Assembly (NCBI GenBank): GCA_030017895.1
Contig: JASEGV010000028.1
Span: 1 to 36,729, forward strand
Length of the DNA stretch: 36,729 bases
Reading direction: 5' to 3'
Source: Bacteroidota bacterium
GTDB lineage: Bacteria; Bacteroidota; Ignavibacteria; UBA10030; BY39
Below the pieces are notes generated by a model, which worked only from the letters and a program-made list of their open reading frames with translations, did no database searches and was not told the origin of the DNA. Shown piece by piece: positions 26,223 to 33,904 of this stretch. Numbering within the stretch: the stretch's first letter is position 1; each line of letters starts with the position of its first letter. Both the position numbers and the translations under genes were made by a program.

Positions 26223-27152
26223 TTAGATTATATGATATTCTTTATTTTTCTGATGATGGTAAAATTGATTTTGGAAAACCGTCAAACCATTTTCAACATT
26301 CGACATTTTCAGATTCAACTCGGTTTCAGCTTTTAAAATAATGAAGCCCGATTTCAGAGGTCGTTGCGCCGGTTGTTTCAATATCGAAGTTTTGATTGGA
26401 GTTATCAAATCCTTATTGAACTTAAATTTTTTCGCTAATGCTAATGCAAAACCGTACCGGCTAATCAGTTCGCCGCCGGCAATATTAAAAAGTCCTGAAC
26501 GATTGTATTCAACGATCTTTAAAACAGCATAAGCTAAATCGTCAACTAACGTCGGATTACCGATTTGATCGTCCACAACGCGAATTGGTTTGTTCTCGCT
26601 CAGATTGTTGGCTAGCCAAAGTGCAAAATTATCTTTCACCTGATTCGCAATTCCGTAAAGTATCATCGTCCTGATAATTACATTAGGAATTCCTGAAAGT
26701 TTTAAAACATTCTCACTTGCCAACTTCGTCCGTCCATAATATGAAATCGGGTTTGGTGTATCTGATTCGGAATAAGGTCCATTCTTTCCATCGAAAACAT
26801 AATCGCTTGAAAAGTGAATAACTTTTGCGCCGACCATTTTAGCCCCGTAAACAAGATTTTCGACTCCGCTTACATTAACTTTCCAGGCAAGCGCTCTGTC
26901 AGTTTCGCATAAATCCACATTAGTTACAGCGGCTGTATTGATGATTACTTCAGGCTGAAAAAAGTCGACCAATTTTAAAACAGCTGAGCGTTTTGTAATA
27001 TCTAACTGATGATAAGGAAAATCTTTTTCCTCTAAAAAAAAATTTCCTTCAACCGATGCATTTATTATGTCATACTGCTTGCTTTTAGAAAAGAGGGTGG
27101 TTAATTTTTGTCCTAAAAGTCCGTTGCTTCCAACAATCAGAATACGTTTCAT
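26223..27152 (-). CDS. RmlD-like NAD(P)-dependent sugar reductase (SDR)
   Basis: 309 residues of the extended short-chain dehydrogenase fold. Nucleotide-binding VGSNGLLGQ (residues about 7-15), NTAAVTNVDLCE, SSDYVFDGKNGPY, the catalytic YYGRTK (Tyr and Lys four apart) and DDQIGNPT are all as in dTDP-4-dehydrorhamnose reductases. It would carry out the last reduction to dTDP-rhamnose, but no rmlA, rmlB or rmlC lies nearby, so a different 4-keto sugar, or another RmlD-fold role, is possible. Two bases separate it from dapD. Confidence 0.82.
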   Translation of the reverse strand: MKRILIVGSNGLLGQKLTTLFSKSKQYDIINASVEGNFFLEEKDFPYHQLDITKRSAVLKLVDFFQPEVIINTAAVTNVDLCETDRALAWKVNVSGVENLVYGAKMVGAKVIHFSSDYVFDGKNGPYSESDTPNPISYYGRTKLASENVLKLSGIPNVIIRTMILYGIANQVKDNFALWLANNLSENKPIRVVDDQIGNPTLVDDLAYAVLKIVEYNRSGLFNIAGGELISRYGFALALAKKFKFNKDLITPIKTSILKQPAQRPLKSGFIILKAETELNLKMSNVENGLTVFQNQFYHHQKNKEYHII

Positions 27153-27154
27153 AC

Positions 27155-27994
27155 TTATCTTAAACTTTCTTCAAGGGCAGTAGAAGCATCCGTTTTTTCG
27201 TCGCGATATTTTACAATCACCGGAGTATAAACCGAAATGCCATTAATTTTTCCCCACTTGCTTGAAATAGGCCGCGAGCCGGGAACTACAACTGCATTTT
27301 CGGGAATTATCAAAGGTGTTTCGGGGATCTTTCTATAGAATTGATTTTTCACAGCATCGTAAACCGGTGTTGAACCTGTAATGAAAACACCCGTAGCAAT
27401 TACGCAACGTTTTTGCACGATTGTGCCTTCGTAAATACCGCAGTTACCACCGATGAGGACATCGTCCTCGATGATTACGGGCATCGCGCCTACCGGCTCA
27501 AGAACGCCGCCAATTTGTGCGGCTGCGCTAACGTGAACACGTTTCCCGATTTGAGCACACGAACCAACCAACGCATGCGAATCAATCATCGTTCCTTCGT
27601 CAACATAAGCGCCGATGTTAATGTAAGCAGGCGGCATCATTACTACACCTTTTGCCACATAAGCTCCATCGCGGACAGCGCTTCCGCCGGGAACGATACG
27701 CACGTTATCTTGTATCTCAAAGTTTTTTAACTTCATTGTATGTTTGTCGAAATACTGGAACAACTCGTCGGTTGAATATTCAGTTAACAAACCAATACGG
27801 AAACCGAGCAGAATTCCTTTTTTCACCCATGTATTCACTCTCCATCCGCTGCCATCCTGTTCAGCCGATCTGACTTCGCCGCGGTTTAATAACTCTTTAA
27901 GTTCCTTGAAAATTTTGTGAGCTTCTGCGCGATTGAGCTGATCAATCGGCTCGGAAAATAACTGTTCTATTTTTTTTTGTAAAGAAGTATTCAT
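27155..27994 (-). CDS. dapD: Tetrahydrodipicolinate N-succinyltransferase
   Basis: 279 residues from ATG 27994 (a GTG at 28015 would add seven). DapD succinylates tetrahydrodipicolinate in the succinylase branch of lysine/diaminopimelate synthesis. The N-terminal helical domain (about 1-95) is followed by a left-handed hexapeptide helix: [61 protein letters not shown] and [16 protein letters not shown] are classic DapD. It is transcribed after dapA, with a 50-70-base gap holding a hairpin. dapC and dapE are absent from the window. Confidence 0.96.
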   Translation of the reverse strand: MNTSLQKKIEQLFSEPIDQLNRAEAHKIFKELKELLNRGEVRSAEQDGSGWRVNTWVKKGILLGFRIGLLTEYSTDELFQYFDKHTMKLKNFEIQDNVRIVPGGSAVRDGAYVAKGVVMMPPAYINIGAYVDEGTMIDSHALVGSCAQIGKRVHVSAAAQIGGVLEPVGAMPVIIEDDVLIGGNCGIYEGTIVQKRCVIATGVFITGSTPVYDAVKNQFYRKIPETPLIIPENAVVVPGSRPISSKWGKINGISVYTPVIVKYRDEKTDASTALEESLR

Positions 27995-28014
27995 AATTCG
28001 GATTTCAGATTTCA

Positions 28015-28051
28015 CCCGCCCGACTGAATGACTTCTGTCGTTCGGGCAGGG
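28015..28051. repeat. GC-rich REP-like palindrome between dapA and dapD
   Basis: Arms CCCGCCCGA (28015-28023) and TCGGGCAGGG (28042-28051) pair over nine bases with one bulged A; inner bases extend the stem. It is markedly GC-rich against an AT-rich background and lies between dapA and dapD. This resembles a repetitive extragenic palindrome or small MITE. Only one copy is in the window, so repetition in the genome is not shown. It overlaps the GTG start that would extend DapD, which argues for the ATG start at 27994. Confidence 0.55.
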
Positions 28052-28065
28052 ATTTTCGATTTTTT

Positions 28066-28959
28066 TTATATAAGTTTTAATTCTTTCAGTATTGCTTCTA
28101 ACTTCGTGCGATGTTTATCGCTCAACGGAACAAGCGGCAGACGGTATGCTTCTTCAATTTTCCCCATCATCGCGAGTGCTGATTTTACAGGAATCGGATT
28201 CGATTCGATGAAGTTAAAATTCATTAGCGGTAAAAGTTTGTTGTGTAACTTTGCCGCTTCGTTAAATTTACCATTCAAAGCGAGTCGGGTCATCTGAGAA
28301 AACATTTTTGGAACTTCATTCGCGACCACGGAGATAACTCCATCGGCACCCAGCGAAACAAGCGGAAGTGTGATAGCATCATCGCCCGACCAGACCGCAA
28401 AGCCTTTCGGACGGTTACGAAGGATTTCCATAATTTGTGTAAAATTGCCGGAAGCTTCTTTAACTCCGATAATGTTCGGAATTTTCTCAGCCATCCGTAA
28501 AGTTGTTTCAGCTTCGATGTTGCTTCCCGTTCGACCGGGGACGTTATAAACTACAATAGGGACACCTGTTTCTTCTGCGATTACTTTGTAGTGTCGCAAA
28601 AATCCTTCCTGCGTCGGTTTGTTGTAATATGGACCGACGGATAAGATAGCATCGGCTCCGGCTTGAAAAGCCAACTTGGAAAGTTTAATGGCTTTGCTTG
28701 TATCGTTAGAGCCGGCGCCCGCAATTATTTTTACCCGTTTTCGAGCAGTTTCAGCAACAATTCGAATTACATCTATTTGCTCTGCTTCGTTGAGTGTTGC
28801 ACTTTCGCCGGTTGTTCCGGTAGGAATTATTGCTTCAACTCCGTTCTTAATTTGGTACTCTACTAAATTGCGAAGCGCCTTTACGTCAATCGTTCCGTTT
28901 GTTTTGAAAGGTGTAACTAACGCCGTTCCTGTTCCTTTAAATAATATTTCTCGTTTCAT
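28066..28959 (-). CDS. dapA: 4-hydroxy-tetrahydrodipicolinate synthase
   Basis: 297 residues, a TIM-barrel aldolase. GTTGES (48-53) binds pyruvate, [10 protein letters not shown] carries the catalytic Tyr, and GVKEASGN carries the Schiff-base Lys (about 165). It condenses pyruvate with aspartate semialdehyde, the branch point to lysine and peptidoglycan. Eighteen bases downstream of dapB. Normal length. Confidence 0.97.
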   Translation of the reverse strand: MKREILFKGTGTALVTPFKTNGTIDVKALRNLVEYQIKNGVEAIIPTGTTGESATLNEAEQIDVIRIVAETARKRVKIIAGAGSNDTSKAIKLSKLAFQAGADAILSVGPYYNKPTQEGFLRHYKVIAEETGVPIVVYNVPGRTGSNIEAETTLRMAEKIPNIIGVKEASGNFTQIMEILRNRPKGFAVWSGDDAITLPLVSLGADGVISVVANEVPKMFSQMTRLALNGKFNEAAKLHNKLLPLMNFNFIESNPIPVKSALAMMGKIEEAYRLPLVPLSDKHRTKLEAILKELKLI

Positions 28960-28977
28960 AAATTTAATCCATTATTT

Positions 28978-29715
28978 TTATATTGAGGTCATAACATCTT
29001 TCATAGTAAACACGCCCTTTTTACCGTTAAGCCATTCGGCTGCTAGCAATGCACCGAGAGCGAATCCTCTGCGGTTTTTTGCTGTATGAGTCAACTCAAT
29101 ACAATCAAAATCGGAATCGAATAAAACAGTATGCTTACCGATGCAAGAACCAACACGAGTTGAAGTTATATGCAATTGGTCAGATTTCATTTTCGAGCGT
29201 GCAGTTTCTTGCAACATTTCTTTCTTCCTCTTCACGTTTTGCGTTATTATCTGTCCTAACACTAACGCAGTTCCGCTTGGGCTATCAGCTTTTTGTTTAT
29301 GATGTATTTCCGAAACCATCATATCATACTCATCAAAATTATTAAAAATACTTGATGCAGTATTTATTATGCGGTAAAAGATGTTTATTCCCAAAGAAAA
29401 ATTCGGTGAATAAAGTAAGCCGATATTGTTCTTCTTCACAATCTTCTTTACATCTTCTATTTTATCGAACCACCCGGTTGTTCCGACCACAATATTTTTT
29501 CCAGCATTTGCAACAGCTTCAATATTATCGAACACCACTGAGGGCGTCGTGAAATCGATACATACATCAATATTTTTCAGATTTTGTTTAGTCAGTGCAA
29601 GTGAATTGTAATTTTCTTCTTCGGTAATTATTTTTTTAACAGTTGAACCTTTTTCTATCGCAACTTCCTCGATAGCTTTGCCCATCTTACCATAACCGAT
29701 AATAGCTATATTCAT
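28978..29715 (-). CDS. dapB: 4-hydroxy-tetrahydrodipicolinate reductase
   Basis: 245 residues. Rossmann start MNIAIIGYGKMGKAI, DFTTPSVV, VVGTTGW, SPNFSLGIN and the active-site loop EIHHKQKADSPSGTA. It reduces the DapA product with NAD(P)H. The closing TAKNRRGFALGALLAAEW is typical. It lies 11 bases after the PfkB-family gene. Confidence 0.97.
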   Translation of the reverse strand: MNIAIIGYGKMGKAIEEVAIEKGSTVKKIITEEENYNSLALTKQNLKNIDVCIDFTTPSVVFDNIEAVANAGKNIVVGTTGWFDKIEDVKKIVKKNNIGLLYSPNFSLGINIFYRIINTASSIFNNFDEYDMMVSEIHHKQKADSPSGTALVLGQIITQNVKRKKEMLQETARSKMKSDQLHITSTRVGSCIGKHTVLFDSDFDCIELTHTAKNRRGFALGALLAAEWLNGKKGVFTMKDVMTSI

Positions 29716-29726
29716 ATTATCTCCAT

Positions 29727-30650
29727 CTATTTTTTATTTTCATTAATTTTATATTTCGATAGTTGATCAATTTCGTTGGACGATTTCAAAGTTGCATTCA
29801 TCGCAGCAACCTCATTGGCATATTCTGTCGATATCTTTTCGTCTTTAGCACGGATATATTTTGCGCAGTAGGCGGCTGCAAAAACATCGCCGCAACCGGT
29901 AGAATCCAATGTCCGTTCGGTTTCGATGCCCGCAATATCAAACCGCTCAATGTGTTTATTTTCATCTTTGAAAAGTGTACATCCTTTTGAACTCCGTGTT
30001 ATAATTACGTTGTTCGTGTTTAATGCTGTTATTTGTTTAATTAAATACTCTTCGTCTGGCTTTTCATTTGCAAGTCCGGTTGTTTCTTCTTCGTTCATCT
30101 GAACTGTATGCAGCATAAACAACCATCGCCGCCAATCGGGTATTAACCGGCGATACCTTTTTCCGTCTTCATTTATACCAAGCGATAAGCTGTGGACATC
30201 CAAAAAAATCGGTATCTTTTCTTCTCGTACAGTGATTCTAATTTCATCTAAAGTTTCGAGTGTAATATCAAAGCCCGAAATCATATTTATCAAAATCATA
30301 TTTGTATCAAGATACGGTTTTATTTTTTTAAAAGGAATTGGTTTAGCAATGTTTTTTGAACATTCGATGCGGTGATTATGATTCTGGTAGTAGAGATGAA
30401 CCTGATTAGTTTGACTGTCGGTTTTAAAAATCCCGGATGTATCTACATTTTTATATGCGCTAAGTCGTTCGATCAACTGCGAATAATCTTTGCTTCCGAT
30501 ACCGAACACGGGAAAAATTTTCGTGTTTGAATCGGCAATGTTTGCGAGAGCGGCGAGCGAATAAAAAATTCCGCCGTAACCTTGCGATTGGCTACCGTCG
30601 GCGTGATGAATTACATCGAGGCAAATATGTCCGACTACAGTAATTAACAT
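29727..30650 (-). CDS. PfkB/ribokinase-family sugar or nucleoside kinase
   Basis: 307 residues from the ATG at 30650, which lies two bases past the stop of the HisA-like gene; a longer start would overlap that gene. The start MLITVVGHICLDVI and the C-terminal signature LDSTGCGDVFAAAYC, with the catalytic Asp in GCGD, mark the PfkB fold. The N-terminal GG motif reads QGYGGIFYS. Its substrate cannot be read off: the region between is divergent from ribokinase and fructokinase. Being locked to a HisA-like isomerase-fold gene suggests the two act on one phosphosugar route. This is the least understood pair of the operon. Confidence 0.8.
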   Translation of the reverse strand: MLITVVGHICLDVIHHADGSQSQGYGGIFYSLAALANIADSNTKIFPVFGIGSKDYSQLIERLSAYKNVDTSGIFKTDSQTNQVHLYYQNHNHRIECSKNIAKPIPFKKIKPYLDTNMILINMISGFDITLETLDEIRITVREEKIPIFLDVHSLSLGINEDGKRYRRLIPDWRRWLFMLHTVQMNEEETTGLANEKPDEEYLIKQITALNTNNVIITRSSKGCTLFKDENKHIERFDIAGIETERTLDSTGCGDVFAAAYCAKYIRAKDEKISTEYANEVAAMNATLKSSNEIDQLSKYKINENKK

Positions 30651-30652
30651 TT

Positions 30653-31414
30653 TTATACCTTTGCAGTGAATGGATATTTCATTGATTCGCAAACCCGCCA
30701 GATGCTTTGGCAGGAAAATTTATTTTCGTAAAGAGCTTCCCCAATTACAACCGAATCGACACCGTGTTTGACTAACTCTTGCATTTTCAGAAGGTCGTTC
30801 AGACCTCGGATACCACCTGAGGCAGTTACACGCATACCGGTTTCGATTGCGAATTCTTTAATAGCATCGAAATTCGGAGACGATGTTGTTCCGTCAGTGA
30901 AAATATTTCGGTACACAATACGTGTGAAACCGAGGAATTTAGCATGCTGTGCAGCATCAACAAGAGTGAAATCGGAATTTTTAACCCAGCCTTTAGTAAC
31001 AACTTTGTTATTTTCCACCGACAGACCTATAACAACTTTGCTACCGCCGTACTTTTGCAAAATCTTTACAGCTTCTGTTGGTTTTTCGAGGAACAAAGTA
31101 CCGATTAAAATTCTGTAAACACCGATATCGAAAGCGCGTTGAGCATCGACAAGACTCTGAATACCGCCACCCAACTCGATTGGGATATCAACGGTCTCGA
31201 TAATTTTTTGAACCACACCAAGGTTTACAAAATGCCCGACATTTGCAGCATCGAAATCGGTAATGTGCAGCGACTTAGCATTTTCGCGGCGCCAAAGTTT
31301 AGCCATTTCGACTGGATCGTCCGAGCAAACTGAACCATCCTCGTATTTCACTTTGAAGAGGCATTTACCCGCTATAATTCGTATTGCTGGTATGATTAAT
31401 AGCATAATTTGCAT
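30653..31414 (-). CDS. HisA/HisF-family TIM-barrel protein lacking both catalytic aspartates
   Basis: 253 residues that align along the whole HisA fold: IIPAIRIIAGKCLFK, DPVEMAKLWRRENAKSLHI, IPIELGGGIQS, VVTKGW, FTDGTTSSPNFD, TASGGIRGLNDL and VVIGEALYENKF. The phosphate-binding glycine loops are kept. The two catalytic Asp of HisA are gone: the IPAID Asp is R12, and the SLD/ALD Asp is S132 (IGLSVENN). So it is probably not ProFAR isomerase, and no other his gene is near. It probably binds a ribose-phosphate-like ligand. It sits between aspA (27-base gap) and the PfkB kinase (2-base gap). Confidence 0.75.
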   Translation of the reverse strand: MQIMLLIIPAIRIIAGKCLFKVKYEDGSVCSDDPVEMAKLWRRENAKSLHITDFDAANVGHFVNLGVVQKIIETVDIPIELGGGIQSLVDAQRAFDIGVYRILIGTLFLEKPTEAVKILQKYGGSKVVIGLSVENNKVVTKGWVKNSDFTLVDAAQHAKFLGFTRIVYRNIFTDGTTSSPNFDAIKEFAIETGMRVTASGGIRGLNDLLKMQELVKHGVDSVVIGEALYENKFSCQSIWRVCESMKYPFTAKV

Positions 31415-31441
31415 TTAAATTGCACAAAAATTTATTGAAAT

Positions 31442-32806
31442 TCAAACTGATAAAGCATCAAAATCCGTTTCCGTCATAATTCCTTTTTCGATAACCAATT
31501 TTTTAACTGTTATATTTTTTTCCAAAGCTTCTTTGGCCAACTCGGCTGTCTTTAGATAACCAATATTAGGGCTGAGAAGAGTGGCTATACTTATACTTTG
31601 TTCAGCATAATTTTTACAACGCTCTTTATTTGCTTCGATACCTTTTACACACTTCTCCGAAAATACAGTAATTGCATTAGTAAGGATTTCTATAGATTGT
31701 AAAAGATTATAGTTGATCACGGGCATCATTACATTTAATTCGAGTTGCCCGGCTTGAGCCGCCAGCGAAATGGTTGTGTTGTTTCCAATTACTTGGAAGC
31801 AAACCATATTTAACATCTCGGCAATTGACGGATTAATTTTACCCGGCATTATTGATGAACCAGGTTGAACAGTAGGCAATTTTATTTCAGCTAATCCGGT
31901 CATTGGTCCGGAGCTTAAAAGTCTTAAATCATTAGCTATTCGTATTAAATCCAAAGATAAATTGGCATAGGCATTCGATAAATGAACAAAAGGGAACATA
32001 CTCTGCATTGCCTCAAAACAATTATCTGCTTTTTTGAATTCCATACCAGTCAGCTTTTGCAGTTCTACTATAACTACATCTCGATAATCCTTCGGTGTGT
32101 TGATTCCGGTACCGACCGCAGTCCCACCTAGTCCTAACTCAAGAAAATATTTTTTCGAGTCGGTTATATTTTCTATGTGTTTCTTCAAAACGGAAGCATA
32201 GCCCGAAAATTCCTGACCCAAACTTATAGGGGTTGCATCCTGCAGATGAGTTCGACCTGACTTAATTACGCTTGCAAACTCAACCGATTTTTCATTAAAC
32301 ACAATCTGAAATTTTATTAATGCGGCAATAAACGTCTTAAGTTTTTCCAATGCGGCAACCCGCATTGCAGTCGGGTAAGTATCGTTTGTAGATTGACTCA
32401 TATTCACGTGATCGTTTGGATTTATTAACGAGTAATTCCCTTTTTCTGCTCCAGTTAATTCGAGAGCGCGATTCGCAATCACTTCGTTCACATTCATGTT
32501 AAATGATGTACCCGCACCGGCTTGGTACACATCCACTACAAACTGATCGATAAATTTTCCCGACAAAATTTCATCACAAGCCAAGATAATCGCATCAGCA
32601 ATCTTTTTATCGAGTACATTACATTTTTTGTTTGCAATAGCCGCTGCTTTTTTTATGAGCAGATACGACTCAATAAATACTTTATGCGCTTTGAGGTTAC
32701 TAATAGGAAAATTTTCCAGCGCCCGCTGCGTTTGTATCCCATAGTAAGAATCTTTAGAAATATGTTTCTCTCCCAACGAATCCTTTTCTAACCGAAACGA
32801 TTGCAT
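31442..32806 (-). CDS. aspA: Aspartate ammonia-lyase
   Basis: 454 residues from ATG 32806. Aspartase/fumarase superfamily: GAGTSFNMNVNEVIANRA, SQSTNDTYPTAM, SGRTHLQDATP, GGTAVGTGINTPKDY and the signature loop GSSIMPGKINPS with the catalytic Ser. YYGIQTQRALENFPIS, together with NMVCFQVIGNN after the signature, favours aspartase over fumarase C. It converts aspartate to fumarate and ammonia, reversibly. An ideal Shine-Dalgarno AGGAGG (32814-32819) stands seven bases before the ATG and lies inside the end of the upstream zinc-ribbon gene, whose stop it nearly touches. Confidence 0.9.
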   Translation of the reverse strand: MQSFRLEKDSLGEKHISKDSYYGIQTQRALENFPISNLKAHKVFIESYLLIKKAAAIANKKCNVLDKKIADAIILACDEILSGKFIDQFVVDVYQAGAGTSFNMNVNEVIANRALELTGAEKGNYSLINPNDHVNMSQSTNDTYPTAMRVAALEKLKTFIAALIKFQIVFNEKSVEFASVIKSGRTHLQDATPISLGQEFSGYASVLKKHIENITDSKKYFLELGLGGTAVGTGINTPKDYRDVVIVELQKLTGMEFKKADNCFEAMQSMFPFVHLSNAYANLSLDLIRIANDLRLLSSGPMTGLAEIKLPTVQPGSSIMPGKINPSIAEMLNMVCFQVIGNNTTISLAAQAGQLELNVMMPVINYNLLQSIEILTNAITVFSEKCVKGIEANKERCKNYAEQSISIATLLSPNIGYLKTAELAKEALEKNITVKKLVIEKGIMTETDFDALSV

Positions 32807-32808
32807 CT

Positions 32809-32988
32809 TCAATCCTCCTTATGCAATGTAAATTCTGTTTGAGAAGCATTGCATGACGGACAAGTTTCCGGTAATCCTTTTTTGCGGGGAATACTATAAC
32901 CGCAATTTGTGCATTCCCACAGAAGTTCCATATCGAATGATTGAAAATCTTCAACTTGTCCATTGTCTCTTTCTATCTGTTCATTCAT
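32809..32988 (-). CDS. 59-residue zinc-ribbon protein (rubredoxin/rubrerythrin-tail-like)
   Basis: A small gene not visible in a list of long frames: ATG 32988 to TGA 32809-32811, 59 residues. A short acidic head is followed by LLWECTNCGYSIPRKKGLPE and TCPSCNASQTEF, with two CxxC knuckles that could bind one iron or zinc, as in rubredoxin or the C-terminal domain of rubrerythrin. The Pro-Glu before the second knuckle (LPETCPSC) is typical of these. Its last codons contain the aspA ribosome site, so the two are translationally coupled. Function unknown; electron transfer or oxygen-stress response by analogy only. Confidence 0.75.
   Translation of the reverse strand: MNEQIERDNGQVEDFQSFDMELLWECTNCGYSIPRKKGLPETCPSCNASQTEFTLHKED
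32814..32819 (-). promoter_or_regulatory. Shine-Dalgarno of aspA inside the zinc-ribbon gene
   Basis: AGGAGG read on the minus strand, seven bases before ATG 32806. It decides the aspA start against a TTG two codons further upstream, and shows that both genes are translated together. It is the strongest ribosome site I noticed in this otherwise weakly marked window. Confidence 0.8.
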
Positions 32989-33110
32989 AAATTATCTTAT
33001 CAATTTTCTATATTAACATAGAGATAACTGTAATAAATTCCAAAATAAATTCTTTCGATTGCAAAAGTCAACATTTTTCACTAATTTTTTATAGAAATTA
33101 GTAAGCAACC
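32989..33110. promoter_or_regulatory. Divergent promoter region between zinc-ribbon operon and clpS
   Basis: 122 very AT-rich bases between the minus-strand operon running from 32988 and the plus-strand genes from 33111. Both promoters should lie here. I see AT tracts but no confident -33/-7 or -35/-10 pair, so only the region is reported. Confidence 0.5.
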
Positions 33111-33383
33111 ATGCAAACACAACCTTTAGAAGAAATAGAAGAAATCGTCGAAACTCAGGCACCGGCAAAAGTAATCCTTTTTAATGACGATGTGCACTCT
33201 TTCGACGAGGTAATTTACCAGATCATCCGGGCGGTTCGCTGCGACTTCGAAAAAGCAAAAGCACTTACTAATCAAGTCCACAATTACGGAAAAGCGGTTG
33301 TGTACGGCGGCGAGTTGAACAAGTGCATCGAGGTCAGCAGCATACTCGAAGAAATTGAGTTGATGACACAGGTGGAGTATTAG
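33111..33383 (+). CDS. clpS: ATP-dependent Clp protease adaptor ClpS
   Basis: 90 residues with the ClpS core KVILFNDDVHSFDEVIYQI (about 20-38; the ND-D-H pocket that reads N-degron residues), AVRCDFEKAKALTNQVHNYG and AVVYGGELNKCIEVSSIL. It delivers substrates with destabilising N-termini to ClpAP/ClpCP. A full-length, normal protein; no clpA in the window. It ends at TAG, followed by a 60-base repeat-like stretch. Confidence 0.93.
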   Translation: MQTQPLEEIEEIVETQAPAKVILFNDDVHSFDEVIYQIIRAVRCDFEKAKALTNQVHNYGKAVVYGGELNKCIEVSSILEEIELMTQVEY

Positions 33384-33402
33384 GATGATGGAGTTATGGA
33401 GT

Positions 33403-33417
33403 ATTGGATTGATGGAT
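33403..33417 (+). repeat. 15-base repeat shared with the lectin pseudogene tail
   Basis: ATTGGATTGATGGAT here is identical to 16473-16487. Around it, 33384-33440 is built of imperfect GGAT/ATGGA units (for example GATGATGGAGTTATGGAGTA). The same kind of sequence fills 16420-16500. It looks like a short dispersed or minisatellite-type spacer repeat. Only two clear copies are in the window. Confidence 0.5.
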
Positions 33418-33446
33418 AAATGGAAAAGAGATGAAAGGATAAATTT

Positions 33447-33650
33447 ATGAGTTTAAAAATTAAAGAAACACAAGTTTTATACGATGCAAAAGGGAAAAAA
33501 ACACATGTTCTACTTTCGTACAAAAAATATCAAGAGTTTATTGAAATGTTCGAAGACATGGAAGACTTAGCTCTGATGAAAGAAGTGGAAAAGGAAAAAT
33601 CAATTCCGTGGGAAGTAGTTAAGAAAAACTTAGATAAGAAGAAAAAATGA
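33447..33650 (+). CDS. Antitoxin of a RelE-type module (RelB/Phd-like)
   Basis: 67 residues: QVLYDAKGKKTHVLLSYKKY, followed by QEFIEMFEDMEDLALMKEVE, then a basic tail. The beta-strand head followed by an acidic helix is the shape of antitoxins that precede RelE-fold toxins. AAAGGATAAATTT precedes the ATG. It overlaps the toxin start by four bases (ATGA). Confidence 0.78.
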   Translation: MSLKIKETQVLYDAKGKKTHVLLSYKKYQEFIEMFEDMEDLALMKEVEKEKSIPWEVVKKNLDKKKK

Positions 33651-33904
33651 AATATTCGGTAATCGTTAAACCGAATGTGTCTAAAGATTTAGACCTACTG
33701 CCGAAGTATCTCTATTCGAACATCAAAAATGTTATAAATTCATTAGAAGAAGAATCCAGGCCTGCTGGCTGTAAAAAATTGATCGGTTCGAAAAACCGTT
33801 GGCGAATTCGAATAGGTAACTATCGAATACTGTATGAAATAAATGATGATTTAAAAATAGTTGAAATATTTAGGATTGCGCATAGAAAGGATGCATATAG
33901 ATAG
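33647..33904 (+). CDS. RelE/ParE-superfamily toxin
   Basis: 85 residues: a two-helix head (VSKDLDLLPKYLYSNIKNVI), then the strand core KLIGSKNRWRIRIGNYRILYEI and the end VEIFRIAHRKDAYR, a typical RelE arrangement with several Arg and the closing HRKD-YR. Intact. Its last codons overlap the possible starts of alaS, which is translated in another frame. Confidence 0.85.
   Translation: MKYSVIVKPNVSKDLDLLPKYLYSNIKNVINSLEEESRPAGCKKLIGSKNRWRIRIGNYRILYEINDDLKIVEIFRIAHRKDAYR

Noticed and set aside
26223-27152. Firm call of a rhamnose pathway
   Set aside because: The RmlD-like reductase stands alone; rmlA, rmlB and rmlC are absent from the window.
30653-31414. Plain annotation as HisA of histidine biosynthesis
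   Set aside because: Both catalytic aspartates are replaced and no other his gene is near.
32754-32963. A 69-codon minus-strand frame across the aspA start
   Set aside because: It is the wrong frame of the zinc-ribbon gene; the frame with the CxxC pairs and the aspA ribosome site is the real one.
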